Source: Lamellibrachia columna (lineage: Eukaryota > Annelida > Polychaeta > Sabellida > Siboglinidae). From it: a stretch of DNA of 64,000 nt. The stretch covers positions 18,410,394 to 18,474,393 of the forward strand of contig OY759263.1 of the NCBI GenBank assembly GCA_963662155.1, in the 5' to 3' direction. The notes under the pieces were generated by a model, which saw only the letters and a list, made by a program, of their open reading frames with translations, was not told the origin of the DNA and made no database searches. Position numbers and translations under genes: made by a program. Below, in pieces: positions 13,501 to 22,969 of the stretch (position 1 is the stretch's first letter; the number at the start of each line of letters is the position of its first letter).

Positions 13501-16500
13501 GGTAGCACTCAGGACTGAGTGGGATCTGATATGTAGCACTCAGGACTGAGGGATATCTGATAGGTACTAGGTACTGAGAGGTATTTGAAAGGTAGTACTC
13601 AGGACTGAGTGGTATCTGATAGGTAGAACTCAGGACTGAGAGGTATCTGATAGGTAGCACTCAGGACTGAGAGGTATTTGAAAGGTAGCACTCAGGACTG
13701 AGAGGCATCTGATAGGTAACACTCAGGACTGAGAGGTATCTGATAGGTAGCACTCAGGATTGAGAGCTAGCACTCAGGACTGAGAGGTATCTGATAGGTA
13801 GTACTCAGGACTGAGAGGTATCTGATAGGTAACACTCAGGACTGAGAGGTATCTGAGAGGTAGCACTCAGGACTGAGTGGTATCTGATAAGTAGCACTCA
13901 GGACTGAGGGGTATCTGATAGGTAACACTCAGGACTGAGAGGTAGCACTCAGGACTGAGTGGTATCTGATAGGTAGCACTCAGGACTGAGAGGCATCTGA
14001 TAGGTAGCACTCAGGACTGAGTGGTATCTGAGAGGCTTCTGAGAGGTAGCACTCAGGACTGAGTGGTATCTGATAAGTAGCACTCAGGACTGAGAGGTAT
14101 CTGAGAGGTAGCAATCAGACTGAGAGCTAGCACTCAGGACTGAGAGGTATCTGAGAGCTAGCACTCAGGATTGAGAGGTATATGAGAGGTAGCTCTCAGG
14201 TCCGAGAAGTAGACCGTAGCACTCAGGATTCTGAGGGTATCTACATTTTGTTCATATTTTTTAATTTTTAGCCAGGATAACTAGGTTATGCTTCATGGGA
14301 ATAGCCTGGATAACTAGGTTATGCTACATGGGAATAGCCAGAATAACTAGGTTATGCTACATGGGAATAGCCAGGATAACTAGGTTATGCTACATGGGAA
14401 TAGCCAGGATAACTAGGTTATGCTACATGGGAATAACCAGGATAACTAGGTTATGCTACTGTACACCTAGAGGCAGGCTGCATATCTAGCAACTTCTGTT
14501 AGATGTGTAGCAAAACAAAATTAATTTAACAGTTTGTCCACTAATTTCATCAAAACTAAACAACACATTTACACAAGTTCTATTTTTTTCGAAATGTGTC
14601 GGACACGAAAGCAGAACATAGAATTGAGGAGGCTGCCTTAATGTAATGACCAATTAAACAGCCTGCGAAAGAGAGAGCGATAGTGACCTCTGTGCTTCTA
14701 ACTTCAATCCCACACATCCCGACTGGCGACAGAGGCCCTCGACGTCCTTGGAGTTCCACGCCTCGTCCATCTGACGCGATACATCATCGTCACCTGAAAC
14801 AAAACATAAAACAGTATTTGACTTTTGTAAGTTATTATTTAATAAATTTCATTGTATAATTAATTTTAGCAAGCGTGAAGCATAACGCATTTATTTTCAC
14901 TAGCTAATTAGTGTATAAAAATTTTTGGTTTTGGCGAACACAAGATTTGTTGCAAAGTCCTAATCGTGTTCCGAAGCTTTCACACAACTTACTAAAACTA
15001 GTAAAAGAGGACATGTTTGTCTCTCATCCATGGCAACCTCGTAAAAAACTGAAATAAGTCATGACTGAGGCTGTCACGCTGCTGTCACAGTGACCTGGTA
15101 AGTGTAACAGTGTCAATATGTCATGACAAAAAAGGAAAAGCAGCGACATCAGCACCACTGGGTTACAACTACACCCTTATCTGTTATAACAGTCTCAATG
15201 CTTCTCAGAGCAAAAAAAGAAGAAACTAGAAGCAGTGACACCAGCACCACTGGGTTACAACTACACCCTTATCTGTTATAACAGTCTCAATGCTTCTCAG
15301 AGCCAAACAGGAAGAAACTAGGAGTGTGCATAGGTTTGACATAGCTAGTAGCTTGTACGTTTGTCTTCCTGGTTGCATAGATTTTGAAATGCTTTATATT
15401 TAAAGTTGTTGAGATCCGGTATGTTGACAATGATTGATGGTAGTTTATTCCAAGCACATATAGTTTGGGAGAAACGAGTGTGGCAGTTTTTGTTGAATGA
15501 TGGTTGTTGATGCTACATTGTGAAGAGTGGCAGTCTGACCGTGGACATTCCCGTGGTGGATTCAATGGAGCATGGAGAGGCAGGCCAGCTTCCTCCTACT
15601 TTCTAAGGTATCCCATTGGAGGGTCTTCAGCATTGATATTACACTGCTGATATGGTACGCTTGTAGTCATTTCATGCAAAGCGGGCTTTCAGCTCAGTCC
15701 CAGACTGTCGATGAGTAAACTGTTGATTTGAGGTCTTGGGCACATAAATTAAGGTTGCTACGTCTAATAAATCCCAAGGCCCTATTTGCTTTGACTGCAA
15801 CAGAGTTGACTGATTCCTCACACTTGAGGCTGTTTCTGATTTCTACAAATGTCTACAAGGTATGAGTGAGGCGTTTCAAAGATTGTAACACTGAATTGCC
15901 TAACGTGTATTTCAATTGTTTGGGTGATTTAGTATGTGACAGACATTTAAGCATTTGGATGCATTAAATTTCATCTGTCATGTATCATGCTGAGGCCTGA
16001 CTCGAGTTGTAAATCTTATTTATATAAAGTAAAGGACCGAGCACTGTTCCTTGTGTCACTCCTGACTTCACGTGTATCCACTCCGAATTCTCTCCACCAT
16101 TATTCTTTGCTTCTTTTTAGTGAGGAAATTTGATATCCAATTGAATGTGTTGTCAACAATATCCTAGTTGTTAACTTTATGAAGTATTCATTTCTCTGTT
16201 GTACCATATCGAAGGCCAAAAAGAAGTCCATAATTACTATGTCTATATGGGTTCTGTTGTCAAGAGATTGAGCCAGGTCGTATATGAACTGGATAAGTTG
16301 GGTCTCGCAACAGAAACTGCTCGTTCTGCATATCAGTTTTTTTTTATGTTTACAGAATATGGTTGACCAGGTAGCTTCTAAGGGTTGGGACACCTGTTGT
16401 ATTTTTTTCTATTTCTTAACGACACTCCAAAATTGTATTGCAAATCAGATGCATGTGGATCTAATACAATTCCATTGTCATTCCCTGTTTTTCCTTTCGA

Positions 16501-19500
16501 CTTGTTTCCCCAGTTTCTTAAATTTCTCAGTCATCAGATCATGTTGGTCGTTTTGGCTTGGTGAAAGGCACGTTGTTTCTGCCCTAATTTACACGTTGAC
16601 GTGATAGTGGAATTCCCATAGAATGTCTCCCATGTTGGAATCTCTTCCTTTGAAGCAGACAGTCATGCCCTTCTGGGTGTTTATCTTGGAGAGTCTCGTA
16701 GATTTTCAACGTATTCACCAGTACTTATCAATCTTGCCTGGTGGGCAGTAGAATGCACCTACAAGAAATTATTTATAGCCTGCTAGTTCAAGTTTAATAG
16801 AAATTATCTCAGTTTGTGTCAAACTCGATCTGAAGAGGACCAATCAGGACATCGCAAAGGGCGATGAAATCACCTCCTTTGATAGAGACAGTGTTTGCGT
16901 AAAGCAGTGAAGTTAGCCAGGATAACTAGGTTATGCTACATAATCCGAACACAGATGTAGGTCCTTCTGTAGCTGTAGCTACCGAAGGCCTAACCGAACA
17001 CAGCTGTAGGTCCTTCAGTAGGTGTAGCTACCGAACACCACTGTAGGGGTGTAGGTCATTCAGTAGCTGTAGCTACCGAAGGCCTACCCGAACACTGCTG
17101 TAGGTCCTTCTGTAGCTGTAGCTACTGAAGGCCTACCCGAGCACAGCTGTAGGTCCTTCAGTAGCTGTAGCTACCGAAGGCCTACCCGAACACAGCTGCA
17201 GGTCCTTCAGTAGCTGTAGCTACCGAAGGCCTACCCGAACACCACTGTAGGGGTGTAGGTCATTCAGTAGCTGTAGCTACCGAAGGCCTACCAGAACACC
17301 GCTGTAGGGGTGTAGGTCATTCAGTAGCTGTAGCTACCGAAGGCCTACCCGAACACCGCTGTAGGGGTGTAGGTCATTCAGTAGCTGTAGCTACCGAAGG
17401 CCTACCCGAACACCGCTGTAGGTCCTTCTGTAGCTGTAGCTACTGAAGGCCTACCCGAACACAGCTGTAGGTCCTTCAGTAGCTGTATCTACCGAAGGCC
17501 TACCCGAACACCACTGTAGGGGTGTAGGTCATTCAGTTGCTGTACCTACCGAAGGCCTACCCGAACACCGCTGTAGGGGTGTAGGTCATTCAGTAGCTGT
17601 AGCTACCGAAGGCCTACCCGAACACTGCTGTAGGTCCTTCTGTAGCTGTAGCTACTGAAGGCCTACCCAAACACAGCTGTAGGTCCTTCAGTAGCTGTAG
17701 CTACCGAAGGCCTACCCGAACACCACTGTAGGGGTGTAGGTCATTCAGTACCTGTAGCTACTGAAGGCCTACCCGAACACCGCTGTAGGAGTGTAGGTCA
17801 TTCTGTAGCTGTAGCTACCGAAGGCCTACCCGAACACCACTGTAGGGGTGTAGGTCATTCAGTACCTGTAGCTACCGAAGGCCTACCCGAACACCGCTGT
17901 AGGTCATTCTGTAGCTGTAGCTACCGAAGGCCTACCCGAACACCGCTGTAGGAGTGTAGGTCATTCAGTACCTGTAGCTACCGAAGGCCTACCCGAACAC
18001 CGCTGTAGGGGTGTAGGTCATTCAGTACCTGTAGCTACCGAAGGCCTACTTGAACACAGCTGTAGGTCCTTCAGTAGCTGTAGCTACCGAAGGCCTACCC
18101 GAACACCACTGTAGGGGTGTAGGTCATTCAGTACCTGTAGCTACTGAAGGCCTACCCGAACACCGCTGTAGGGGTGTAGGTCATTCTGTAGCTGTAGCTA
18201 CCGAAGGCCTACCCGAACACCGCTGTAGGAGTGTAGGTCATTCAGTACCTGTAGCTACCGAAGGCCTACCCGAACACCGCTGTAGGGGTGTAGGTCATTC
18301 AGTACCTGTAGCTACCGAAGGCCTACTTGAACACAGTTGTAGGGGTGTAGGTCCTGTATACGTAAAATCAACCTTCTTATTTCACAGTTGGGCAATTCCA
18401 CGGTAACGGAATTACAATTCACAGCATTTTATGGCATATATGTTTATATTATCAAGACCAGCATTTGCCTAGAAAGGAAAGTTAAATACGATCTGGAAAT
18501 ACAAATCCTACCTTATAATAGGCAGCTGTACATATTGAAAAATCTAACAAATGGATGAAATTATGAATGATTTTATTTTGGTAACGGAATTACACAGAAA
18601 TAATCAATGTCAATTTCTAACAAATTTCATGACAGTTCGTCTGAATCTTGCAACCAATTGATGCTGCTAGCTGACATTACTATATAGACATGGGTAGTGA
18701 CTATGTATTGGACAGAAGTTTGGTCATGATATGTGCATTGTTTGTTTAAACTTAACATGTTTTGCTTGGTAACGGAATTACATGGCATGGTAATGGAATT
18801 AAGAGTCTGAATATTTTGGAAAAAAGATATAAAATAGAAATTGGTACGCCTTTACTCTTCTGTATGTTTACTGTATCTTCATATTCTAATGCTACTCTAA
18901 TGTCATATGTGCAATATACAGACAGCTAAATTATGTGTTTCATGTCTCATTGCATGAGCTTCCTTCAGTGTTGTCAATAGATACTGCTTCTGGCGCTTGG
19001 ACTTCTCTTCACCAGGTTTTCTCACAATCACAACACCCTTTTCACCAGGGCATATCCATGATGTTGTCAAGTAGAAGTTGGCGACCTTGTCTACCACTTC
19101 CTTATCCACTGAATGAATTCTAGGGTTATTGTCCAGTCTCCTATTGTTCAAAGTGCCAAATCCAGCATCAGTTGCAAGAGCTGCAATTATAGCAGTTCGT
19201 TTCCTTAGTGAATTTCGTAAAAATTATACCACATTCTTCTTAGCCTTTCAAAATGACTGTGGTGATTTGAAAGCCCCAAGGTTTTGCACTTCAATTTGGA
19301 CAGCATTTTGTCTGTTATTTTGCCGATGTTTTCTCACTCTTTCATCTTCTTTCTTTATTTCACTCAGGACTATCTTCTGTTCCACTTCTCTCATGGTCTC
19401 TTCACGATTTCATATTTCTCTTCATTTGACTTTAACTTGGCATGGTAGCGCTGCATCTTCTCCTTGGCTGTGAGGGGCATGTTAGCTGTAAAATATATGA

Positions 19501-22314
19501 AAATAAAAGTAAGAAATCACAATTAGGTAGACTGATAGTTTATTTTCCATTTTCATCATACAATAAGAAAACTACATATGATTGTGATACATAGGAAAAG
19601 CTAGCAAATACAAGTTACAAATTAGTTATCTAGTAATCAAACAATTATATAATAGTTCTGTTAAACAATTACTGTAAGTTCTGGTATGTCTACTCACATT
19701 TTCACTGGATGTTGTGAGATTTAAATTCAGGTTGTCATCTCTTGGACTCAGTTTGACATGGACCCTTTTGGAAACAGGGAGACTGCATTCTGTTACATTG
19801 TAGTTAAATTAATCAAGACATTGTCTTATTGTCAGTGCTGACCTCTATTGCACAAATAGGACTTGGTTTCCATTCCTGGATTCCTACACTACAAGAGAAA
19901 ATGCCATGTAATTCTGTTACCGTAATTCAGTTACCAAAATGTAATTCCGTTACCAAGATCAGAGAAGACACATTAAATGTGAGTGATCTAACCTTTTACT
20001 GTAATATGAGAATTTCAAGTAACTGTTAATTTCAATCAATAGTTAATTCTCAGGAAAACTTTTATGACTTTTTTGGTTACGGAATTACAGACAAAATGTA
20101 TAAAAATGTGTCATGTCATTAGAAATGCTATTTTTTTTAGAAAATTAACCAATTGCACAACAAATTTTACTTTGTTAAAAAATCAACACGTTTTTTTTTA
20201 CATCAGTAGGGTAACTTTGGCAATGTTCCAACAAGATTATATTCGCAGCAGCCTGGAATTGCCCAGTTGTAACTCAAATCGGAGTCTGCGCTAATAACTT
20301 ACGATTTAAAACTGACTCGCACAAACTCGCTACATATCTATTCTGTGGCATACCATATGCACAATGCCATAAAGAAACAGAAGAAATGTGCTCGGAATAA
20401 TTTATCATGGGCAAGCTTGTATATAATATGAATATCAACCGTCATACTGGAGAATGAAAAATTTTACAATTCTATAATTATATGTCATTGTTATTGTCAA
20501 GTAACTTTAGTGATAAAATTTTTTTCGCTTACAAAGTCAAAGTTACGCTCATTCCATCGTTGAATTCTAGTCCAACTCACACCAGCTTGTATATATATAT
20601 ATATATAAATATATATACATATATGAGCAAAATCATGGTAAGGTGTTACAAATTGTGGACACATGCACCAAATTAATTTTGTTTGTATTTCCTTTTGAAA
20701 CTTATGTTTTCTGTAAGCTAGGATAAAATGTTTAGGATTCACTAAGCCTAATACAATCACATGACCATTACCTATTTTTTATTAAAAAAAAATAATATAT
20801 GTTAACATGCGCTATTTTTGACGGACAAAAATGGAAAAGTATGTTTTCAACACACATGATCAATTGTTATTGACAAAAATGCTTCAATTTACAGTATAAG
20901 GTAAAGTACTCGACAACATTACACCATTTATATGACAAATGTGTACATTACTGACGTTGTATACAACACTCGACGTTACCCATATCAAGGGCTAAAGCAA
21001 GAACAATTGTAGTGATGATTATTTTCGTGCTTTAAATAAAAGAGGATGCTACCTGGGCCTGGCACTTTAACTGGCTAGTGGACATAATTATCTGTAATAT
21101 GGATGTTTTGAGCTGTCCTGTTTGCTTATCAAGCTAAAGGCAGGCAAGTTATATTTGACAGACAATGTATCTATATAAAGAAAATAAACAAACAAAATGT
21201 GCAATACTAATGCAGGCAGATTTTATTTATTTTAGCAAACGTTTGTATGGAAACATAGCGTAGTTTAAATGAAACAAAGGACAATATGTCCATCAACCCA
21301 TCGACGAATGTTAACAGCGTATGTCAATTTATAATGCATGTGCATAAAATCTGTCAAATACTTACGAATATAACCGCACACATTTCTTTATTGAAGGCAT
21401 ATTTGTCACTTATAAATCATTGTAACTCTTTGTATGGACAATGGATACATTTGTTACAAAGTCTTCCATATATTGTAACAAATGCATAAACTTTGACAGA
21501 CACATGTTTTAGATGTGATAAATCTATTTACGTTACAAGCACTCAAATATGGCATCGGCAAAGCAAACGTAATACACGAATATGTGTACTCTTGCCACGT
21601 CATCACTTTTGTGGTTATTTTTCTGGGAAAAACCACGCAGTGTCAAGTGCGTCATACTTGACAGACAGTCTGCAGCATTGGTTTACTGTCAGTATTTATA
21701 CTTGTCAGAGACCTGAAAAATTTGGCCAATTTTTTTTTACACATTTCCATGTAAAGGGTCATGAAATTATGAAGTAAATACATTTGTCTCTGTAAAAATG
21801 TTCTTTATTACATAAATCTGCGAATGCGACCACGTTTGTTAGCCGTATGCAAATGACCTCCGTGAGCATGTCCCAAAATAGCTAGCCTATGCGTTTCTCA
21901 CAACATTTCGTCAAATAAACATGAAAAACGGAAATACAAAACCTTTTTACACAACAAGGCTTGTTTTTCCTGTTACTTAACACTGATAGGTTATAACATG
22001 ACAGAAGGAAAACATATATTAGGTTCTTATTCATTTTTTAATGACGCAAACACTAGACTAGTCACTACCACGCGTTATACAATTATAACGCATTACCATG
22101 CTTTTGCTCATATATATGAAAATGTCTGCAAATCTACGGTCTTGATCTGGGACCGTAGATTGCCTTAAAACATTGCTGTACATAATTATTTTTTTAAATA
22201 TGAAATATTTGTTTATTGCATTTTAAACAAACCTGATATGTAAACAATAAATATCGCCCGTTTGCTCTTCGCTTCTTGTATCGCTGCTGGAATACTTCCC
22301 TCAAACCACTTCAT
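1273..22314 (-). CDS. UBXN4: UBXN4 (UBX domain protein 4, erasin), 11 exons, C-terminus missing
   Basis: The known family member is an ER-membrane UBX protein that recruits the VCP/p97 ATPase for ER-associated degradation. Eleven exons join in frame (1301 nt, about 433 residues; the human protein is about 508): 22314-22233, 14793-14688, 12260-12232, 12102-11984, 11555-11404, 10870-10762, 9886-9771, 9647-9525, 8901-8799, 7617-7486, 1502-1273. In order they give an N-terminal thioredoxin-like domain (starts MKWFEGSIPAAIQEAK; later YPVMCVPSTFFIGDGG), a charged Lys/Glu/Gln coiled coil (residues about 165-280), the UBX fold (about 283-357, with FRLPDG and FPKREF) and a hydrophobic hairpin segment (about 374-394). 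Odd points are a 29-nt exon 3, a U12-type intron 3, FPK where p97-binding UBX loops usually read FPR, and minisatellites in many introns. The start codon opens a conserved N-terminus, which fixes it. The remaining C-terminal residues were not found. Confidence 0.9.
2569..2772. repeat. 20-bp minisatellite, about 10 copies
   Basis: Near-perfect 20-bp tandem unit (AATGTTGTGTCTGTGCTACA) in UBXN4 intron 10, with one visible variant (ctgggctaca). The three overlapping short ORFs are repeat artefacts. Confidence 0.95.
2801..6478. repeat. 32-bp satellite, about 115 copies, with higher-order structure
   Basis: A 3.7-kb array of a 32-bp unit (GATTCGTTTACTCCCTGGGG followed by ATGCTCTGACAT) in UBXN4 intron 10. 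Two core variants alternate, TCCCTGGGGA and TCCCCAGGGA, which are exact reverse complements of each other. Rare variants recur at fixed distances: CTTTAACATG and the ACCAGAGATGCTCTGGC unit recur about 608 bp apart (19 units), another block at about 320 bp, and a degenerate block at about 5544-5745 recurs near 6182-6390. The right third is more diverged. Confidence 0.97.
7486..7617 (-). CDS. UBXN4: UBXN4 exon 10 (second half of UBX domain)
   Basis: Acceptor CCCGCAG at 7618 and donor GTAAGTG at 7485. It encodes HVGSSLGAFRLSTMFPKREF and then a conserved region ending SVVMILP. The FPKREF loop is the p97-contact turn. The acceptor lies only a few bases from a minisatellite that fills the end of intron 9. 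Confidence 0.92.
7622..8195. repeat. 21-bp minisatellite, about 27 copies
   Basis: Unit GTCACACACAGTACAACAGA plus T, with AGTTCA and AGACG variants. The array runs to within a few bases of the 3' splice site of UBXN4 exon 10, so the branch point and pyrimidine tract of intron 9 must lie in repeat units. All long ORFs in both directions here come from the repeat. Confidence 0.95.
8196..8798. other. UBXN4 intron 9, unique part
   Basis: AT-rich intronic DNA with no exon, tandem repeat or element that I can support. Confidence 0.5.
8799..8901 (-). CDS. UBXN4: UBXN4 exon 9 (start of UBX domain)
   Basis: Acceptor GATACAG at 8902 and donor GTGAGTG at 8798. It encodes ESAVLQFRLPDGSSVTQQFP followed by SSDTLAVARDFVTQ, the first strands and helix of the UBX beta-grasp fold, including the conserved Arg of FRLPDG. 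Confidence 0.92.
8955..9365. repeat. possible dispersed repeat in UBXN4 intron 8
   Basis: The stretch around TGACTGTCTGTTCC and ATATCTCCGTCAG resembles the sequence near 52610-52660 (TGTTCCCTGATATCTCCATCAG). It looks like two old copies of one dispersed element. The family is not recognised. Confidence 0.3.
9525..9647 (-). CDS. UBXN4: UBXN4 exon 8 (coiled coil)
   Basis: Acceptor ACACAG at 9648 and donor GTATTC at 9524. It encodes AERAARFQQEKAERDQAVAN and a further Gln/Ala/Arg-rich stretch ending KHESAR. The AERAARF block is strongly conserved in the family. Phase 2 in and out. Confidence 0.9.
9771..9886 (-). CDS. UBXN4: UBXN4 exon 7 (coiled coil)
   Basis: Acceptor TTTGTGCAG at 9887 and donor GTGAAC at 9770. 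It encodes MRQQQADEQMKEDAENVKKD and then a charged helix ending KAQIAQD. A SINE ends about 20 bp upstream of the acceptor in gene sense. Confidence 0.9.
9908..10222 (-). mobile_element. SINE family 1, copy in UBXN4 intron 6
   Basis: Reverse-complement relative of 41778-42105, sharing TCACTCCACGTTGCC, GCCTGGCTATAGAC, GTGGCTGAATGCTTCCCA-type and TCTGCCAGGGGGTGAAGTGT blocks. The tRNA-like head is degraded at 10160-10222. It lies in gene sense with its 3' end next to the exon 7 acceptor. Confidence 0.75.
10290..10620 (+). mobile_element. CR1-like LINE ORF2 C-terminal fragment
   Basis: The plus frame reads EVFKIINGFTNIDTKRIFEL and later FFSQRVTKPWNTLPSNCVNA. This matches, residue by residue, the C-terminus of the intact CR1-like ORF2 at 43262-46135 (EVFKILNGYENID, SFSQRTINEWNKLSTDCV). 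It is 5'-truncated and diverged, so a different subfamily from the intact copy. Confidence 0.8.
10762..10870 (-). CDS. UBXN4: UBXN4 exon 6 (coiled coil)
   Basis: Acceptor CCATCAG at 10871 and donor GTAGGT at 10761. It encodes AKDLIAQKQQQKALKEKDEA and then KRNEKERRVMGQQQHQ, a highly charged helix. Phase 2 in, phase 0 out. Confidence 0.85.
10917..11395. repeat. 27-bp minisatellite, about 17 copies
   Basis: Unit TTTACTGGACAGATCCTTCA plus GTGAGCA fills nearly all of the 533-bp UBXN4 intron 5. It begins close to the exon 5 donor. On the gene strand each unit contains CACTGCAGG or CACTGAAGG, which resembles a 3' splice site. The 27-bp period keeps reading frames open. Confidence 0.95.
11404..11555 (-). 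CDS. UBXN4: UBXN4 exon 5 (Ser/Ala-rich linker)
   Basis: Acceptor TTTTAAG at 11556 and donor AAA/GTAGGA at 11403. It encodes MHLNRLELEKDEQSQSPKPA and a Ser/Ala-rich linker ending SSRVAK. MHL at the start matches the family after the thioredoxin-like domain. An in-frame TAG lies right after the donor, so the splice is required. Confidence 0.83.
11984..12102 (-). CDS. UBXN4: UBXN4 exon 4 (thioredoxin-like domain)
   Basis: It encodes YPVMCVPSTFFIGDGGVPLE and VTAGHLDADALVDKIEAVIQ, the best-conserved part of the N-terminal domain. Donor GTTTG at 11983. The start at 12102 is fixed by reading frame and by the conserved Gln-Ile-Tyr-Pro junction; it uses a non-AG 3' terminus (see the U12-type intron entry). 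Confidence 0.88.
12103..12231 (-). other. UBXN4: U12-type (minor spliceosome) intron 3 of UBXN4, GT-AT termini
   Basis: The donor is GTATCCTTTC, a full match to the U12 5' splice-site consensus. TTCCTTGAT at 12122-12114 fully matches the U12 branch consensus TTCCTTRAY, with the branch A (12115) 12 nt before the exon. No AG is available in the required position. The frame demands joining ...CAGATTT to ACCCTG..., so the intron ends in AT. Ending at the nearby AC instead gives an immediate stop. Length 129 bp. Confidence 0.8.
12232..12260 (-). CDS. UBXN4: UBXN4 exon 3 (29-nt microexon)
   Basis: Acceptor TTTGACAG at 12261; ends at a U12-type donor. Together with the flanking split codons it encodes SEPCKQFGQIY, matching the family's SEACLQFSQIY. 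Phase 2 in, phase 1 out, consistent with both neighbours. Confidence 0.85.
13015..14245. repeat. 31-bp minisatellite, about 39 copies
   Basis: Unit GGTAGCACTCAGGACTGAGA plus GGTATCTGATA in UBXN4 intron 2, with many single-base variants and a few short units. The TCAGGACTGA core is nearly palindromic. Confidence 0.95.
14268..14460. repeat. 33-bp minisatellite, about 5.7 copies
   Basis: Unit GCCAGGATAACTAGGTTATG plus CTACATGGGAATA, following almost directly after the 31-bp array. A solitary unit (AGCCAGGATAACTAGGTTAT, then GCTACAT) sits at 16915-16941, directly in front of the 49/57-bp array. Confidence 0.95.
14688..14793 (-). CDS. UBXN4: UBXN4 exon 2 (thioredoxin-like domain)
   Basis: Acceptor GTTTCAG at 14794. 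It encodes DDDVSRQMDEAWNSKDVEGL and then CRQSGCVGLKLEAQ, matching the family's FVAGDDEQ region. The donor GTCACT at 14687 is a weak match to consensus but gives the correct frame to exon 3. Confidence 0.85.
15143..15318. repeat. 87-bp direct duplication, two copies
   Basis: Two adjacent copies of a segment running from CACCAGCACCACTGGGTTAC-type sequence to GCTTCTCAGAGC..AGAAACTAG. They are near-identical, in UBXN4 intron 1. Confidence 0.85.
15290..16760 (-). mobile_element. degenerate CR1/L2-type LINE
   Basis: On the minus strand a reverse-transcriptase block reads CETQLIQFIYDLAQSLDNRT followed by an AFDMVQQ motif (16390-16190). A C-terminal block with ALGFIRRSNLNL and MLKTLQWDTLESRR follows (15850-15290). 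It is broken by stops and frameshifts and is in the gene sense of UBXN4 intron 1. Confidence 0.7.
16950..18352. repeat. 49/57-bp minisatellite, about 26 copies
   Basis: Units alternate between about 49 bp and a longer form with an extra GGGTGTAG block. The core holds AGTAGCTGTAGCTACCGAAG and GCCTACCCGAACAC. AGCTGTAGCT is partly self-complementary. The ORFs within are repeat artefacts. Confidence 0.93.
18384..20269. mobile_element. probable DNA transposon with subterminal GGTAACGGAATTACA motifs
   Basis: The ends are inverted repeats of about 17 bp (left CAGTTGGGCAATTCCA, right complement CAACTGGGCAATTCCA). The motif GGTAACGGAATTACA recurs at about 18402, 18580 and 18778 (with a variant near 18789). 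It recurs inverted at about 19907, 19922 and 19941, and again near 20074. The layout is that of transposase-binding subterminal repeats. Inside is a broken minus-strand ORF. The superfamily is not assigned and no clear target-site duplication was seen. Confidence 0.65.
18903..19480 (-). pseudogene. broken transposon-encoded ORF
   Basis: From an ATG at 19480 the frame reads MPLTAKEKMQRYHAKLKSNE and EKYEIVKR, then shifts. Downstream another frame reads NNRRLDNNPRIHSVDKEVVD and KVANFYLTTSWICPG. The layout (short charged leader, then a helix with VVDKV..FY and a KR-rich patch) resembles unnamed proteins repeated in many invertebrate genomes, probably transposon products. That comparison is from memory. 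At least one frameshift and several stops show it is dead. Confidence 0.45.
20270..22232. other. UBXN4 intron 1, AT-rich, no gene
   Basis: No coding exon or recognisable element. A short (TA)n tract lies near 20589-20625. The short ORFs are unsupported. Confidence 0.5.
22233..22314 (-). CDS. UBXN4: UBXN4 exon 1 (start of protein)
   Basis: ATG at 22314. It encodes MKWFEGSIPAAIQEAKSKRA and IFIVYIS, a clear match to the family N-terminus. Donor CAG/GTTTG at 22232, phase 1. This start is chosen because the first residues are conserved. Confidence 0.92.
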
Positions 22315-22790
22315 TGCATATGCTGTCACTAGTTATACAATTATTTGATGTTCGAAACAGGATACATTCGTTATAGAACTCCTTTTAAACGCAAAGCAAC
22401 CATTAAACTACACGTCTCTCCGGAAGTTGATCGTTTCGTTTTGCGAATTTCTCGCCGCCCTCTGTCGGCTTCCTTAGTAATAAATTGAAAATTGTTTGAA
22501 GCAATCCGCCAGAGGGCGGGGTTTTGGAATTATGTTTCCGTAAAATTTGTGCAGAGAACGGGCACCAAGTTGCCAGTTTATTTTAAATAGAGACAGCAAC
22601 TTTTGTTTTGGTGTCGTATAACACTGAACATTATCAAATTCTAAACAATGTGTAACCCATCACTGGCTGAACATCGGTACCACGGTGGCCTTAGGGGTGC
22701 ATGTTAAGGTGACAGGTCACCGCGACTGTGATGTATCACGTCACTCTGACGGAAGACGGACGAACCAAAACTAGGCAAACGAAAGGGACT
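22315..22790. promoter_or_regulatory. probable bidirectional promoter, UBXN4/STARD3
   Basis: This lies between the UBXN4 start codon and a probable STARD3 5' exon. It is less AT-rich than its surroundings, has scattered CpG, and carries CCGGAAG at about 22421, a typical ETS-factor core of housekeeping promoters. No TATA box is evident. Inferred from gene layout. Confidence 0.5.
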
Positions 22791-22882
22791 AAGGAAATAC
22801 GAATACCTGCGCTGAATTCCCAAGTCGTTGTGGTGTCCAGTAACCTTTAAACATCCGAATGCCAGCTAGCACTTTAAATACG
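22791..22882 (+). other. STARD3: probable STARD3 5' untranslated exon
   Basis: Sequence ends in a strong donor (ATACG/GTAAGTT) at 22883. The first coding exon of STARD3 has its own acceptor (TTGATTGACAG) 12 nt before the ATG, so an upstream non-coding exon must exist. This is the best candidate in the window. The 5' boundary is a guess. Confidence 0.4.
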
Positions 22883-22969
22883 GTAAGTTACTGTGGTGCA
22901 CGGTTCCAGAAGATTTGGTCGTGATTGTTTCTAGTATGTAGATCGGCCTATGGCTATGCTATGGCTATA

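Noticed and set aside
18050..18406. 118-codon ORF
   Set aside because: Repeat-derived from the 49/57-bp array.
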